This document shows positions 18,249 through 26,988 of a DNA stretch of 54,725 nt, one piece after another. The first letter of the stretch is position 1. Every line of letters begins with the position of its first letter. Both the position numbers and the translations under genes were made by a program. Source of the DNA: Hyphomicrobiales bacterium (lineage in GTDB: Bacteria; Pseudomonadota; Alphaproteobacteria; Rhizobiales; Beijerinckiaceae); assembly GCA_004144595.1 (NCBI GenBank), contig SEEM01000019.1, positions 1 to 54,725 of the forward strand. The letters are read 5' to 3'. The notes under the pieces are model-generated. The model did no database searches. It saw nothing but the letters and a program-made list of their open reading frames with translations, and was not told the origin of the DNA.

Positions 18249-18278
18249 AATGACCGCTGTCGACCCTAAGCAGACATT
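18249..18278. repeat. 29-bp palindromic repeat (family E), copy 2
   Basis: AATGACCGCT...AGCAGACATT, the second copy flanking the hypothetical gene. Four mismatches separate it from the first copy, two in the loop and two in the right arm. Confidence 0.7.
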
Positions 18279-18295
18279 CCCGACATCGGCCATCT

Positions 18296-18336
18296 GCCAA
18301 TAAAAAACCGCGCCCTCGTTCCCCGGGAGCGCGGTT
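18296..18336 (-). terminator. intrinsic terminator of phaR
   Basis: On the minus strand AACCGCGC pairs with GCGCGGTT around a GC-rich loop, followed by TTTTATT. It lies about 20 bases past the phaR stop. Confidence 0.85.
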
Positions 18337-18355
18337 CGAAATCGTCAGGCTGACC

Positions 18356-18958
18356 TCAGCGCGAGCGCGACAGCTTGTCGAGGCGCTCGCGCATCTCGTT
18401 GAGCTCGCGCTTGAGATCGCCGATGTCGCCGCTGGCGGCTTCCGCCGCAGGCTTCGCGCCGGCCGCAGCCTCCTGCTTGGCTTGCGCCGCCGCGGTGAAG
18501 GGGTTGAACAGCCGGAACGCGTCCTGGAAGATCTGCATGTTCGCCCGCGTCTGCGCCTGGATGGCGTCGAGCGGGTTGCCGCCGAAGGGCGTTCCACCGA
18601 AGGCCTTGCTCATCTGCTCGCGGAACTTGCTCTGCTCCTGCGTGAGGTTCTCCATCGAGAACTCCAGGTAACGCGGCACCAGCGCCTGCATGCTGTCGCC
18701 ATAGAAGCGGATGAGCTGACGCAGGAACGCGATGGGGAGGAGATTCTGCCCGTCCTTGGCCTCCTCGTCGAAGATGATCTGCGCCAGCACCGAGCGGGTG
18801 ATGTCTTCGCCCGACTTCGCGTCATAGACGACGAAATCCTCGCCCCCGCGCACGAGGCCGGCAAGATCCTCCAAGGTGACGTAAGAGCTGGTGCCCGTGT
18901 GGTAGAGACGCCGATTGGCGTATTTCTTGATGACGGTCGGTTCTTTGTCGCTGGCCAT
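18356..18958 (-). CDS. phaR: polyhydroxyalkanoate synthesis repressor
   Basis: A DNA- and PHB-binding regulator that represses phasin and synthesis genes until polymer accumulates. The 200-residue protein opens with the conserved N-terminal PHB/PHA accumulation domain, IKKYANRRLYHTGTSSYVTLEDL. A central PHB_acc region follows (LLPIAFLRQLIRFYGDSMQALVPRYLEFSMENL), then an Ala-rich linker and a charged coiled-coil tail (about 170-200). The frame extends upstream, but the ATG at 18958 has TAGGA close before it and starts the family. It is divergent from phaA, so regulator and target genes share a 306-base intergenic region. Confidence 0.93.
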   Translation of the reverse strand: MASDKEPTVIKKYANRRLYHTGTSSYVTLEDLAGLVRGGEDFVVYDAKSGEDITRSVLAQIIFDEEAKDGQNLLPIAFLRQLIRFYGDSMQALVPRYLEFSMENLTQEQSKFREQMSKAFGGTPFGGNPLDAIQAQTRANMQIFQDAFRLFNPFTAAAQAKQEAAAGAKPAAEAASGDIGDLKRELNEMRERLDKLSRSR

Positions 18959-19264
18959 CGGTCCTACTTGACGTTGATCCGCGGCCGCCGGTGGTGCCGG
19001 CGTGCTCGGCGAAACGGTCTCCCATGACCCGACGATAGCCTGTCGGTGCTGCACCGCAAGCTCTTTGAGCGGGCGCTGCAAAAATCCGCCGAAGCCCCTG
19101 CAACCACGGCAATACGCCCGCCCTTACGTCACTCCGCCCGCGATGCTGCGTCGATTTCGCCCCTTGCCCGTCTTGACGGCGCCGCAACAGGCTTCGAAGG
19201 TGGCGGGGAACGGTGGCGCCGGCGGGAGCGGGGCAGCCGCAACAACAAAGCGAGGAACCCTCTC
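18959..19264. promoter_or_regulatory. phaR-phaA divergent intergenic region
   Basis: 306 non-coding bases that must hold the promoters of phaR and phaA. CTGC-ACC-GCAA at 19049-19059 is one base short of the CTGC-N3/4-GCAG pattern I recall for PhaR of Paracoccus. Further CTGCA words follow near 19075 and 19098. I see no convincing -10/-35 pair. Confidence 0.35.
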
Positions 19265-20443
19265 ATGGCAGATTCGGATATCGTGATCGTCGGTGCGGCC
19301 CGCACCGCGGTCGGCGCCTTCAACGGCGCTTTTGCCAACACTCCCGCCCACGAACTCGGCGCCGCCGCGATCAAGGAAGCGCTGCGCCGCGCCAAGGTCG
19401 AGGCTGCTGAGGTCGACGAGGTGGTGCTGGGCCAGGTGCTTGCCGCCGGCCAGGGCCAGAACCCGGCCCGCCAGGCCGCCATGGCCGCCGGCATCCCGCA
19501 GGAGAAGACCGCCTGGGGCCTGAACCAGCTCTGCGGCTCCGGCCTGCGCACCGTCGCGATCGGCCTGCAGCAGATCGCCAATGGCGATGCCGACATCATC
19601 GTCGCCGGCGGCATGGAATCGATGTCGCTCGCCCCGCACGCGGCCTACATGCGTGCCGGCACCAAGATGGGCGACGTCAAGTTCATCGACACCATGATCA
19701 AGGACGGCCTCTGGGACGCCTTCCACGGCTACCACATGGGCACGACCGCCGAGAACGTCGCGACCAAGTACCAGATCAGCCGCGAGGAGCAGGACCGCTT
19801 CGCCGTCGGCTCGCAGAACAAGGCGGAGGCCGCCCAGAAGGCCGGCAAGTTCAAGGACGAGATCGTTCCCTTCACCATCTCGACGCGCAAGGGCGATATC
19901 GTCGTCGACAGCGACGAGTATCCGCGCCATGGCGCCACTGTGGAGGCCATGGCCAAGCTGCGCCCCGCCTTCTCGAAGGACGGCACGGTGACCGCCGGCA
20001 ACGCGTCGGGCCTCAATGACGGCGCCGCCGCGCTCGTCATCATGACCGCCAAGGAAGCGGCCCGCCGCGGCCTGACCCCGCTGGCCCGCATCGCCTCCTG
20101 GGCGACGGCCGGCGTCGATCCGCAGATCATGGGCACCGGGCCGATCCCCTCGACCCGCAAGGCGCTCGAGAAGGCCGGCTGGAAGGTCGGCGATCTCGAT
20201 CTGGTCGAGGCCAACGAGGCCTTCGCGGCGCAGGCTCTGGCGGTCAACAAGGACCTCGGCTGGAACCCGGACATCGTCAACGTCAATGGCGGCGCGATCG
20301 CGATCGGCCATCCGATCGGCGCGTCCGGCGCCCGCGTGCTGGTGACGCTGCTGCACGAGATGGCCAAGCGCGACGCCAAGAAGGGCCTCGCCACGCTCTG
20401 CATCGGCGGCGGCATGGGCGTCGCCATGGCCGTGGAGCGCTGA
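19265..20443 (+). CDS. phaA: acetyl-CoA acetyltransferase (beta-ketothiolase)
   Basis: Condenses two acetyl-CoA to acetoacetyl-CoA, the first step of polyhydroxybutyrate synthesis. The 392-residue thiolase has all active-site residues: nucleophile C90 in QLCGSG, H349 in GHPIGASG and C379 in LCIGGGMG. The length is typical of biosynthetic thiolases. The frame is open upstream from 19046, but the ATG at 19265 follows GAGGAA and starts the family ([13 protein letters not shown]). It heads a run phaA, DUF1737 gene, phaB with gaps of 20 and 42 bases, ended by a strong terminator, so the three form an operon opposite phaR. The catabolic annotation atoB is possible by similarity, but context favours phaA. 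Confidence 0.95.
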   Translation: MADSDIVIVGAARTAVGAFNGAFANTPAHELGAAAIKEALRRAKVEAAEVDEVVLGQVLAAGQGQNPARQAAMAAGIPQEKTAWGLNQLCGSGLRTVAIGLQQIANGDADIIVAGGMESMSLAPHAAYMRAGTKMGDVKFIDTMIKDGLWDAFHGYHMGTTAENVATKYQISREEQDRFAVGSQNKAEAAQKAGKFKDEIVPFTISTRKGDIVVDSDEYPRHGATVEAMAKLRPAFSKDGTVTAGNASGLNDGAAALVIMTAKEAARRGLTPLARIASWATAGVDPQIMGTGPIPSTRKALEKAGWKVGDLDLVEANEAFAAQALAVNKDLGWNPDIVNVNGGAIAIGHPIGASGARVLVTLLHEMAKRDAKKGLATLCIGGGMGVAMAVER

Positions 20444-20463
20444 GACCGGCGCCTCTCGCTCCC

Positions 20464-20679
20464 ATGGCGAAGCGCACGACGCTCTACCGCTATCTCACCG
20501 GCCCCGATGACGCCTCCTTCTGTCATCGGGTTTCGGAAGCGCTGAGCCTCGGCTGGTCCCTCTACGGCCAGCCCACCCTGACCTTCGACGCGGTCAAGGG
20601 CCGCGTGGTCTGTGGCCAGGCCCTCATCAAGGACGTGGACGCGGAATACGCGCCCACGCTCGAACTGTCTGAACAATAA
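20464..20679 (+). CDS. DUF1737 domain-containing small protein inside the pha operon
   Basis: A 71-residue protein with the DUF1737 pattern: YRYLTGPDDASFCHRV, then LSLGWSLYGQPTLTFD and a terminal CGQALIK segment. Its function is unknown. It lies 20 bases after phaA and 42 before phaB on the same strand, so it is translated from the same message as the PHB enzymes. Single small proteins of this family occur widely in Proteobacteria; a link to PHB metabolism is inferred from position only. Confidence 0.82.
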   Translation: MAKRTTLYRYLTGPDDASFCHRVSEALSLGWSLYGQPTLTFDAVKGRVVCGQALIKDVDAEYAPTLELSEQ

Positions 20680-20721
20680 CGGCGAAACGCCGCAGTGATA
20701 ATCTGAAAGGGAGAATGGCCT

Positions 20722-21447
20722 ATGGCGAAGGTGGCATTGGTTACGGGCGGTTCGCGCGGCATCGGCGCGGCGATCTCGAAGGGTCTGAAGGCGGCTGGCT
20801 ACAGCGTCGCGGCAAGCTATGCCGGCAATGAGGAGGCGGCCGCCAAGTTCACCGCCGAAACCGGCATCAAGACCTATAAATGGGACGTCTCGGACTATGA
20901 TGCCTGCGTCGCCGGCATCGCCAAGGTCGAGGCCGATCTCGGGCCGGTCGACGTGCTCGTCAACAATGCCGGCATCACCCGCGACGGCATGTTCCACAAG
21001 ATGACCCGGGAACAGTGGGACGCGGTGATCGGCACCAACCTGAACTCGCTGTTCAACATGACCCGCCCGGTCTGGGAGGGCATGCGCGCCCGCAAGTTCG
21101 GCCGCGTCATCTGCATCTCCTCGATCAACGGCCAGAAGGGCCAGATGGGCCAGGTCAACTATTCGGCCGCCAAGGCCGGCGATATCGGCTTCGTCAAGGC
21201 TCTGGCCCAGGAGGGCGCGCGCGCCGGCATCACCGTCAACGCGATCTGCCCCGGCTATATCGCGACCGAGATGGTCAAGGCGATCGACCCGGCCGTGATC
21301 GAGAAGTCGATCCTGCCGCATATCCCGGTCGGCCGGCTCGGCGAGCCCGAGGAGATCGCGCGGGCCGTGGTGTTCCTCGCCAGCGACGATGCCGGCTTCA
21401 TCACCGGCTCGACAATCTCCGCCAATGGCGGCCAGTACATGGCCTGA
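20722..21447 (+). CDS. phaB: acetoacetyl-CoA reductase
   Basis: Reduces acetoacetyl-CoA to (R)-3-hydroxybutyryl-CoA with NADPH, supplying monomer for PHB synthase. The 241-residue short-chain dehydrogenase has the cofactor motif GGSRGIG at 9-15, NNAG at 81-84, and the triad S134, Y147 and K151 (YSAAK). The C-terminus ITGSTISANGGQYM is typical of PhaB rather than FabG. The ATG has a GGGAGAATGG upstream. It is the last gene of the operon; the PHB synthase phaC is not in this window. Confidence 0.95.
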   Translation: MAKVALVTGGSRGIGAAISKGLKAAGYSVAASYAGNEEAAAKFTAETGIKTYKWDVSDYDACVAGIAKVEADLGPVDVLVNNAGITRDGMFHKMTREQWDAVIGTNLNSLFNMTRPVWEGMRARKFGRVICISSINGQKGQMGQVNYSAAKAGDIGFVKALAQEGARAGITVNAICPGYIATEMVKAIDPAVIEKSILPHIPVGRLGEPEEIARAVVFLASDDAGFITGSTISANGGQYMA

Positions 21448-21485
21448 TCGGCTGACGGCCTGACTCGTGCAGGCAACGGAAATGG

Positions 21486-21528
21486 AAAGACCCCGGAATC
21501 GCCTCGCGGCCGCTTCCGGGGTCTTTTT
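21486..21528 (+). terminator. intrinsic terminator of the pha operon
   Basis: A perfect 13-bp stem, AAAGACCCCGGAA with TTCCGGGGTCTTT, around a 15-base loop and followed by T residues, 38 bases past phaB. It is symmetrical enough to work for the convergent MFS gene too. Confidence 0.92.
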
Positions 21529-21557
21529 CGTTTGAGTGATGAGGCGACTTTACGCCT

Positions 21558-22760
21558 TCAGCCCTGCCGGCCGCCCCTCGGCAGCAGGAAGGTCAGCAGG
21601 CCGAAGACCGGCAGCCAGGCGCAGATCTTGAACACCTCGATGATGCCGATCTTGTCGGCGAGCAGGCCAATGCCGGCCGCCGCAACGCCGCCGAGCCCGA
21701 AGGACAGGCCGTAGAACAGCCCGCCGACCAGGCCGACCCGGTGCGGCACGAGGTCGATCGCGTAGATCAGGATCGCCGAGAAGGCGCTCGACATGATGAA
21801 GCTGACGACGATGCTGAGCACGCCGGTCCAGAACAGATCAGCATGGGGCAGCATCAGCGCAAAGGGCAGCGAGCCCAGGATCGACAGCCAGATCACCCGG
21901 TCGCGGCCGATCCGGTCGCCGATCATGCCGCCGACGATGACGCCGATCGCCCCGACCACGAGATAGAGGAACAGCATGATCTGCGAGAGCTGGATCTCGA
22001 TGCCGAAGCGCTCGATCAGATAGAAGGTGTAATAGGAGGTGAAGGCCGCCGTGTAGCCGTTCTTCGAGATCAGCAGCATGACCAGCACCGCCATCGCCAG
22101 CAGCACGCGCCCATGCGGCAGGCCGTGGCTCGCGCTTTCCTCGACATGGGCCGAGGACGATTTCTGCTCGCGCCGCATCGCGGAATAGCGCGAGCCGAGC
22201 CAGCCCATCACCAGCATCGCCACCAGCACGACGCCGGAGAACCAGGACAGGCTCGCCTGACCGCGGGGCATCACCACCGCAGCCGCCAGCAGCGGGCCGA
22301 CGGAGTAGCCGATATGGCCGCCGACCTGGAACACGCCCTGCGCCAGACCCTGGCGGCCGGCCGCGGCATGGCGCGCCATCCGCGTCGCCTCCGGGTGGAA
22401 CACCGCCGAGCCCAGGCCGATCAGCCCTGCCGCGAGCAGGACCATCGCATAGCTATGGGCGAAGGAGAGCATCAGCAGGCCAGCCAGCGTCGAGCACATG
22501 CCGGCGACCATCGCATAGGGCCAGGGCTTCCGGTCGGTGACGAAGCCGAGGATCGGCTGCAGCAGCGACGACGTCACCTGGAAGGCGAGCGTGATCAGGC
22601 CGATCTGCACGAAATCGAGCTGATAGTTCTCCTTGAACAGCGGATAGAGCGCCGGGATCATCGACTGGACGAGATCGTTCAGCAGATGCGCGACGCTGAG
22701 CGCCGCCAGAACCGGCATCAGCGGGCGGCGAGCGACGGGTTGCAGCGGGATCGTGGTCAT
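21558..22760 (-). CDS. MFS transporter, fosmidomycin-resistance (Fsr) type
   Basis: A 400-residue major facilitator protein with about twelve membrane helices. The family-typical opening is LMPVLAALSVAHLLNDLVQSMIPALYPLFKENYQL. The loop GFVTDRKPWPYAMVAGM and the helix with GLIGLGSAVFHPEATRMAR are the hallmark of the Fsr/FosB efflux group. Such proteins expel fosmidomycin and other compounds; the natural substrate is unknown. The frame is open to 22820, but the ATG at 22760 matches family starts. A small hairpin (GCAGG/CCTGC) sits directly before this ATG and the ribosome-binding site is weak, so the start is only moderately sure. It is convergent with phaB and divergent from the next DMT exporter. 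Confidence 0.88.
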   Translation of the reverse strand: MTTIPLQPVARRPLMPVLAALSVAHLLNDLVQSMIPALYPLFKENYQLDFVQIGLITLAFQVTSSLLQPILGFVTDRKPWPYAMVAGMCSTLAGLLMLSFAHSYAMVLLAAGLIGLGSAVFHPEATRMARHAAAGRQGLAQGVFQVGGHIGYSVGPLLAAAVVMPRGQASLSWFSGVVLVAMLVMGWLGSRYSAMRREQKSSSAHVEESASHGLPHGRVLLAMAVLVMLLISKNGYTAAFTSYYTFYLIERFGIEIQLSQIMLFLYLVVGAIGVIVGGMIGDRIGRDRVIWLSILGSLPFALMLPHADLFWTGVLSIVVSFIMSSAFSAILIYAIDLVPHRVGLVGGLFYGLSFGLGGVAAAGIGLLADKIGIIEVFKICAWLPVFGLLTFLLPRGGRQG

Positions 22761-22854
22761 AAAGCAGGCAATGAGCCTGCTTTTACCTGCGGTCAACGGG
22801 GCCGTGAGCATGACGCCCATGGCTGCGAGGCTGGGTTGCGGTGCAGCATCATGC

Positions 22855-22947
22855 CGTCATGCTCGGGCTTGACCCGAGCATCTCGTGCCGGAGGAGACTC
22901 CCGCGCCTCCCTATCCTGAGATTCTCGGGTCAAGCCCGAGAATGACG
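22855..22947. repeat. palindromic repeat, family A (type I), copy 6
   Basis: Arms GCTCGGG-CTTGA-CCCGAGC and TTCTCGGG-TCAAG-CCCGAGAA with CGTCATG and AATGACG edges. Unusually, it lies between two divergent genes, so here it cannot simply be a terminator for both. Confidence 0.8.
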
Positions 22948-23025
22948 CCGAGCGGAACGGAAGCCCCCATCGGCAAGCCCAACGAAACCTGCTATCGCCG
23001 CGCGATCTTCACATCAGGCCTCGTC

Positions 23026-23883
23026 ATGACCGCCCGCACCGCGACCCTCATCGGCTTTTGCGCCATCCTGCTCTGGTCGACGCTGGCGGTGTTCACGGCG
23101 ATGTCGGGCCGTGTCCCGCCGTTCCAGCTCGTGGTCATGACCTTCCTCATCGGCGGCCTGTTGATCCTCGCGATCACGGCGCTGCGCGGACAGCTCTCGC
23201 GCATCCGCCCGTCGCCGACCTCCTTTGCGCTCGGCCTCTATGGCCTGTTCGGTGACACCGCGCTCTACTATGCCGCCGTGAAGACCGCCCCGCCGGCCGA
23301 GGCGAACCTGATCCATTATCTCTGGCCGCTGTTGATCGTGCTTTTCGCCGCCCTGCTGCCGGGCGGCGGCCTCAAGCCCCGCCACGTTGTCGGCGCGCTG
23401 GTCGGGCTGGTGGCGACCGGCCTCCTCGTCTCGGGCGGGCTTGGAAGCGGCGGCGGGCTCGCGCTCGGCCATGTGCTGGCGGCGCTCGGCGCGCTTGTCT
23501 GGGCGAGCTATTCGGTGGCCTCGCGCCGCTTCGCCAATGTGCCCTCGGAAAGCCTGTGCGTGACCATGCTGGGCTGCGCGATTCCGGCGCTGGCCTGCCA
23601 TGTCGCGTTCGAGACCACGCTCTGGACGCTGACAGCGGTGGAATGGGGCGGCGTGCTTGGCCTCGGTCTCGGCTCGATCGGGCTTGCCTTCGTCGTCTGG
23701 GACATCGGCATGAAGCAGGGCGATGTCGCCTTGCTCGGCGTCGCCTCTTATGCCGCGCCAGTGCTCTCGACGCTGGTCCTGGTGCTGTTTGGCTATGCGC
23801 CCGCGAGTTGGCTGCTGGCGGCGTCCTGCGCGCTCATCGTCGTCGGGGCGCTGGTGGCGAGCGGCGGCGGCCGGAAAGCCTAG
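23026..23883 (+). CDS. DMT family exporter, YddG-like (aromatic amino acid exporter type)
   Basis: A 285-residue inner-membrane protein with ten predicted helices in two EamA halves. The opening TLIGFCAILLWSTLAVFTAMSGRVPPFQLVVMTF and the segment DTALYYAAVKTAPPAEANLIHYLWPLLIVL are characteristic of the YddG branch, which exports aromatic amino acids and related compounds in E. coli. The open frame begins at 22885 inside a repeat, but the ATG at 23026 starts the membrane protein. It is convergent with the TIGR02302 gene, with a repeat between. Substrate assignment is by family only. Confidence 0.88.
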   Translation: MTARTATLIGFCAILLWSTLAVFTAMSGRVPPFQLVVMTFLIGGLLILAITALRGQLSRIRPSPTSFALGLYGLFGDTALYYAAVKTAPPAEANLIHYLWPLLIVLFAALLPGGGLKPRHVVGALVGLVATGLLVSGGLGSGGGLALGHVLAALGALVWASYSVASRRFANVPSESLCVTMLGCAIPALACHVAFETTLWTLTAVEWGGVLGLGLGSIGLAFVVWDIGMKQGDVALLGVASYAAPVLSTLVLVLFGYAPASWLLAASCALIVVGALVASGGGRKA

Positions 23884-23891
23884 AGACGGAG

Positions 23892-23975
23892 CGTCATTCT
23901 CGGGCTTGACCCGAGAATCTCATGACGAGAAGGCGCACATTTCCGAGATGCTCGGGTCAAGCCCGAGCATTACGG
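23892..23975. repeat. palindromic repeat, family A (type I), copy 7
   Basis: Short copy: TTCTCGGG-CTTGA-CCCGAGAA on the left and GCTCGGG-TCAAG-CCCGAGC on the right, between convergent genes. The right edge reads CATTACGG in place of CATGACGG. Confidence 0.8.
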
Positions 23976-23993
23976 CGAAAGCGGCGGCCCCGC

Positions 23994-26720
23994 TTAATTC
24001 CGCCTGAGCAGCCGCTCCAGATAATCCAGCTCTTCCGTCGGCCGCAAGGGATCGCCGAGCCGCTTGCGCAGCTCCTCCAGGATGCGCCGCGCCCGCTGGG
24101 TCGCGCTCTCGTCGGCGCCGGGCACCTTGACGCGGCCATCGGCCCAGTCGCGCTGGCGCTGCGGCCGGCCGAGCGGGTCCTCGCTGCCGCGTTGCTGCGC
24201 CGAGGGCCGGCCCTGCGGGCGGCCGTCCGGCTCGCCAGAGGCCTGCCCCTCGCCTTCGCCCTCGCCGGGCTGGCCCTGCTGCATCTGCTGGGCGAGATTC
24301 TGGCCGCCCTTGCGCAAAGCTTCGAGTGCACGGCCCTGCGCATCGAGCGCGCCTTCGCCCTGTCCCTGGCCGAGCTGGCCTTCCGCCTCGCGCATGGCGT
24401 CCTCGGCCTCACCGAGTTCGCCGCTCTGGGGCGCGCCCATGCCGCGCATCCGGCGCTGGAGATCCTGCAGGCGCTCGCGCAGGGCCTGCTGACGCTGCGA
24501 CAGGCCCTGTCCCTGTCCCTGGCCGTTCTGGCCCTGCGTGCCCTCGCCGCCTTCGCCGTCCTCACCCTGCTCGCCGGGCTGCTGCCCCGGCTGCTGGCCG
24601 CGCTGTCCCTGTTGGCCACGCTGCCCCTGCTGGCCCTGCTGGCGCTGTCCGGGCCGCGCCTGCTGCTGGCCGGGGCGCTGGCCGCGCTGTGTCTGGCCCT
24701 GCCCCTGCTGGCGGCGCTGCTCGTTCTGATAGGTCTCGTCGCGCAGCTCCTGCTGCTCGCGCGTCATCCGGTCGAGATCGCCGAGCGCCTGGTTCATCTC
24801 GCGCTGGCGCGGGTCCTGCTGACCGGGGCGCGCCATCTGGAGATTGTTGAGCATCCGGTTGAGCTCTTCCATCAGGCGCTGCGCCTCGGCCATGTCGCCG
24901 CGCTTCGAGAGTTCCTCGATGCGGTCGAGCATGTTCTGCAGGTCGCGCGGCGTCACCGTGCGGAAATTCTCCGGCAGGCGGGCCTGATCGCGGTCGCCGT
25001 TCTGCTGTTGCTGGCGCATCATCTGCTCGGCGAGCTGGCGCATGAAATTGTCCATCGCGCGGCGCATCTCGTCGGTGAGCTTCTTGATCTCCTCCTCGGA
25101 GGCACCGCGCTCGAGCGCCTGCTGCAGGTTCTCCTGCGCCTGCCGCAGCGCCCGCTCGGCATCGGACATGTCGCCGTCCTCGAGCTGGAGCGCCATCGCC
25201 CACATCAGCTCGGAAACCTCGCGCAAGGCGTCGTCGCCGCCGGCGCGGCGCAGGCGCTCAGTCAGCATGCGCATGCCCAGATAAACACCGGGCTCCTTCA
25301 TGAAGAGACCGGGCTCGATCATCAGCGCATCCATGGCGAGCTGCACCTTGGAGCGGTCCTCGACATCCATGACGAGCTTGCGGCGCTGCTCGACCAGCGC
25401 CTTGGCCAGCGGCTTGGTGAAGGTTCGCTGCGGCAGCACGACCTCGAGCGGCTCGCTGCGGCCCTCCTGCCCGGCCTCGTCCTTGGCGATCAGGACCATC
25501 CTGACCTTGGCGCCGGCCCAGGGATGGGCCGAGAAATCGACCGTGCTCTTGTTCTCATCCTCGCCCGAGGCTGAGGACGGCACCGCGAGATTCTGCTTCG
25601 GCGGATCGACGAGCGAGCGCCCGCCCTTGGCCACGTCCGGACGCGAGACATTCACCTCGATCGAGGCGACGCCGTAATCGTCCTTGGCCTTGTAGGTGAT
25701 GGCGAGCCCGCCAGACTGCGCGCCGGTGACCGGCTTCGGCGGATCGGTGAAAGCGATGGTCGGCGGCTGGTCGGGGACGGAGGTGATGTTGAGGGTGGTG
25801 CCGGGCGCGCCGCTGCCGGTGAGCTTCAGCGTGCCGTTGCCGGCGAGCGTGAAGCGCTTCTCAAGGACCGCCTGCTGCGGGCTGACCGGTTGAGCGGGCT
25901 TGGCCTGCCCATCCTTGCCTTCGCCCTCCTTGGCCTCCGGCTTGATCAGGTCGAGCCTGCCGGTCGTGGCGACGTCCATATTGGTCTTGCCGGCGATGCG
26001 CACCACGATGACCGATTTCTCGGGCGCACTGAGATTGGGGCTCGCCAGTTTGGCGAAATCGATCAGGATCGGCGGCAGCCGCGTATAGGCGGGCGGATCG
26101 ATCCAGGCGTCGATCCGGGTCGAGGCGGCGATCGCGGAAGGACCCTTCCAGTCGAAGGCGGCGGAGAGGCGCTGCGTGACCTCGGGGCCGGCGACGAAGA
26201 AGCCGGTGATGGCGGCGAGCAACGGCACGGCGCGCAGCGCCCGCCGGTCGTGGCCTGCCATGCGCGGCTGCGGGTGCTGGACGCGCAAAGCCGCGACCTG
26301 CCGGCTCTGGCGCTCGACATGCAGCTTCCACAAGGCCTGCGAGACCGGATCGGCCGAGCCGATCGCGAGACTGTCCTCCAGCGACGAGGCCGGGCGATGG
26401 CCGTCGACCACGGAGCGGTCGAGCCGCGCCAGCGCATCGCGATGCGTCGGCAGGACGAGGCGGGCGACATGCCAGAGACTGGCGGCGAAGGAGCCGACGA
26501 AGGCAAGCACGCCGACGATCCGCCCGTACCAGGGCAGATGCGTCCACAGGCCGAACCAGGAGACGGCAAGGAAGGCGAGGATGATGCCCAGCGGCAGCCA
26601 CAGCCGCGGCCACACCCACTCCCAACCGAGCGAGACGCGCGAAGCCAGCGCGAGACGACTGAGCCGCTGCCGGATGCCGTCGATCGTATCGGGCGCCTTG
26701 CGGCGCTCTGCCTCGCTCAT
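23994..26720 (-). CDS. TIGR02302 family (DUF4175) membrane protein
   Basis: A 908-residue protein of unknown function found in Hyphomicrobiales. Two or three membrane segments lie near the N-terminus (about 42-60, 66-88, 162-180). A beta-rich region with DQPPTIAFTDPPKP and YKAKDDYGVASIEV follows, then a long coiled-coil-prone region (about 450-650). A Gln/Gly/Arg low-complexity stretch covers about 663-730, with further Q/G-rich patches to about 840, and a charged helical C-terminus ends LEELRKRLGDPLRPTEELDYLERLL. The ATG at 26720 has GGAG nine bases upstream. It is the last gene of the argH-lptM-lysA series, and a role in the envelope is inferred from topology. Confidence 0.88.
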   Translation of the reverse strand: MSEAERRKAPDTIDGIRQRLSRLALASRVSLGWEWVWPRLWLPLGIILAFLAVSWFGLWTHLPWYGRIVGVLAFVGSFAASLWHVARLVLPTHRDALARLDRSVVDGHRPASSLEDSLAIGSADPVSQALWKLHVERQSRQVAALRVQHPQPRMAGHDRRALRAVPLLAAITGFFVAGPEVTQRLSAAFDWKGPSAIAASTRIDAWIDPPAYTRLPPILIDFAKLASPNLSAPEKSVIVVRIAGKTNMDVATTGRLDLIKPEAKEGEGKDGQAKPAQPVSPQQAVLEKRFTLAGNGTLKLTGSGAPGTTLNITSVPDQPPTIAFTDPPKPVTGAQSGGLAITYKAKDDYGVASIEVNVSRPDVAKGGRSLVDPPKQNLAVPSSASGEDENKSTVDFSAHPWAGAKVRMVLIAKDEAGQEGRSEPLEVVLPQRTFTKPLAKALVEQRRKLVMDVEDRSKVQLAMDALMIEPGLFMKEPGVYLGMRMLTERLRRAGGDDALREVSELMWAMALQLEDGDMSDAERALRQAQENLQQALERGASEEEIKKLTDEMRRAMDNFMRQLAEQMMRQQQQNGDRDQARLPENFRTVTPRDLQNMLDRIEELSKRGDMAEAQRLMEELNRMLNNLQMARPGQQDPRQREMNQALGDLDRMTREQQELRDETYQNEQRRQQGQGQTQRGQRPGQQQARPGQRQQGQQGQRGQQGQRGQQPGQQPGEQGEDGEGGEGTQGQNGQGQGQGLSQRQQALRERLQDLQRRMRGMGAPQSGELGEAEDAMREAEGQLGQGQGEGALDAQGRALEALRKGGQNLAQQMQQGQPGEGEGEGQASGEPDGRPQGRPSAQQRGSEDPLGRPQRQRDWADGRVKVPGADESATQRARRILEELRKRLGDPLRPTEELDYLERLLRRN

Positions 26721-26889
26721 GCCATCGCTCCGGGCAGCCCCCATTCCTGTCTGAACTCGCCTGACTGAAGGAGGCTAGCACGGGAATGTGGCATTGCCAG
26801 CGCGAAGAGCCGCCAACGCACAACGCTCCGCCTTTCGTGAACGGACGCATGCCGTCATGCCCGGGGCGTGTTCGCGGAAAAGCCTCAGC

Positions 26890-26982
26890 GTCATGGTCGG
26901 GCTCGTCCCGACCACCCACGCCTTCATCGATGCAATGCGGTGTTCAAGACGTGGATGCTCGCCACAAGGGCGAGCATGACGG
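26890..26982. repeat. palindromic repeat, family A (type II, inverted), copy 8
   Basis: Same orientation as the copy at 15538, with the core GTGTTCAAGACGTGG and right arm GCTCGCC-ACAAG-GGCGAGC. It separates lysA from the TIGR02302 gene. Confidence 0.8.
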
Positions 26983-26988
26983 CCGATA

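Noticed and set aside
19046..19264. N-terminal extension of the thiolase
   Set aside because: The extra 73 residues are wrong-composition sequence in the promoter region; the family start and ribosome-binding site are at 19265.
23922..25574. Long plus-strand open frame with a leucine/alanine-rich product
   Set aside because: It is the antisense of the Gln/Gly-rich part of the TIGR02302 gene; the Leu runs are complements of Gln codons and no ribosome-binding site or family supports it.
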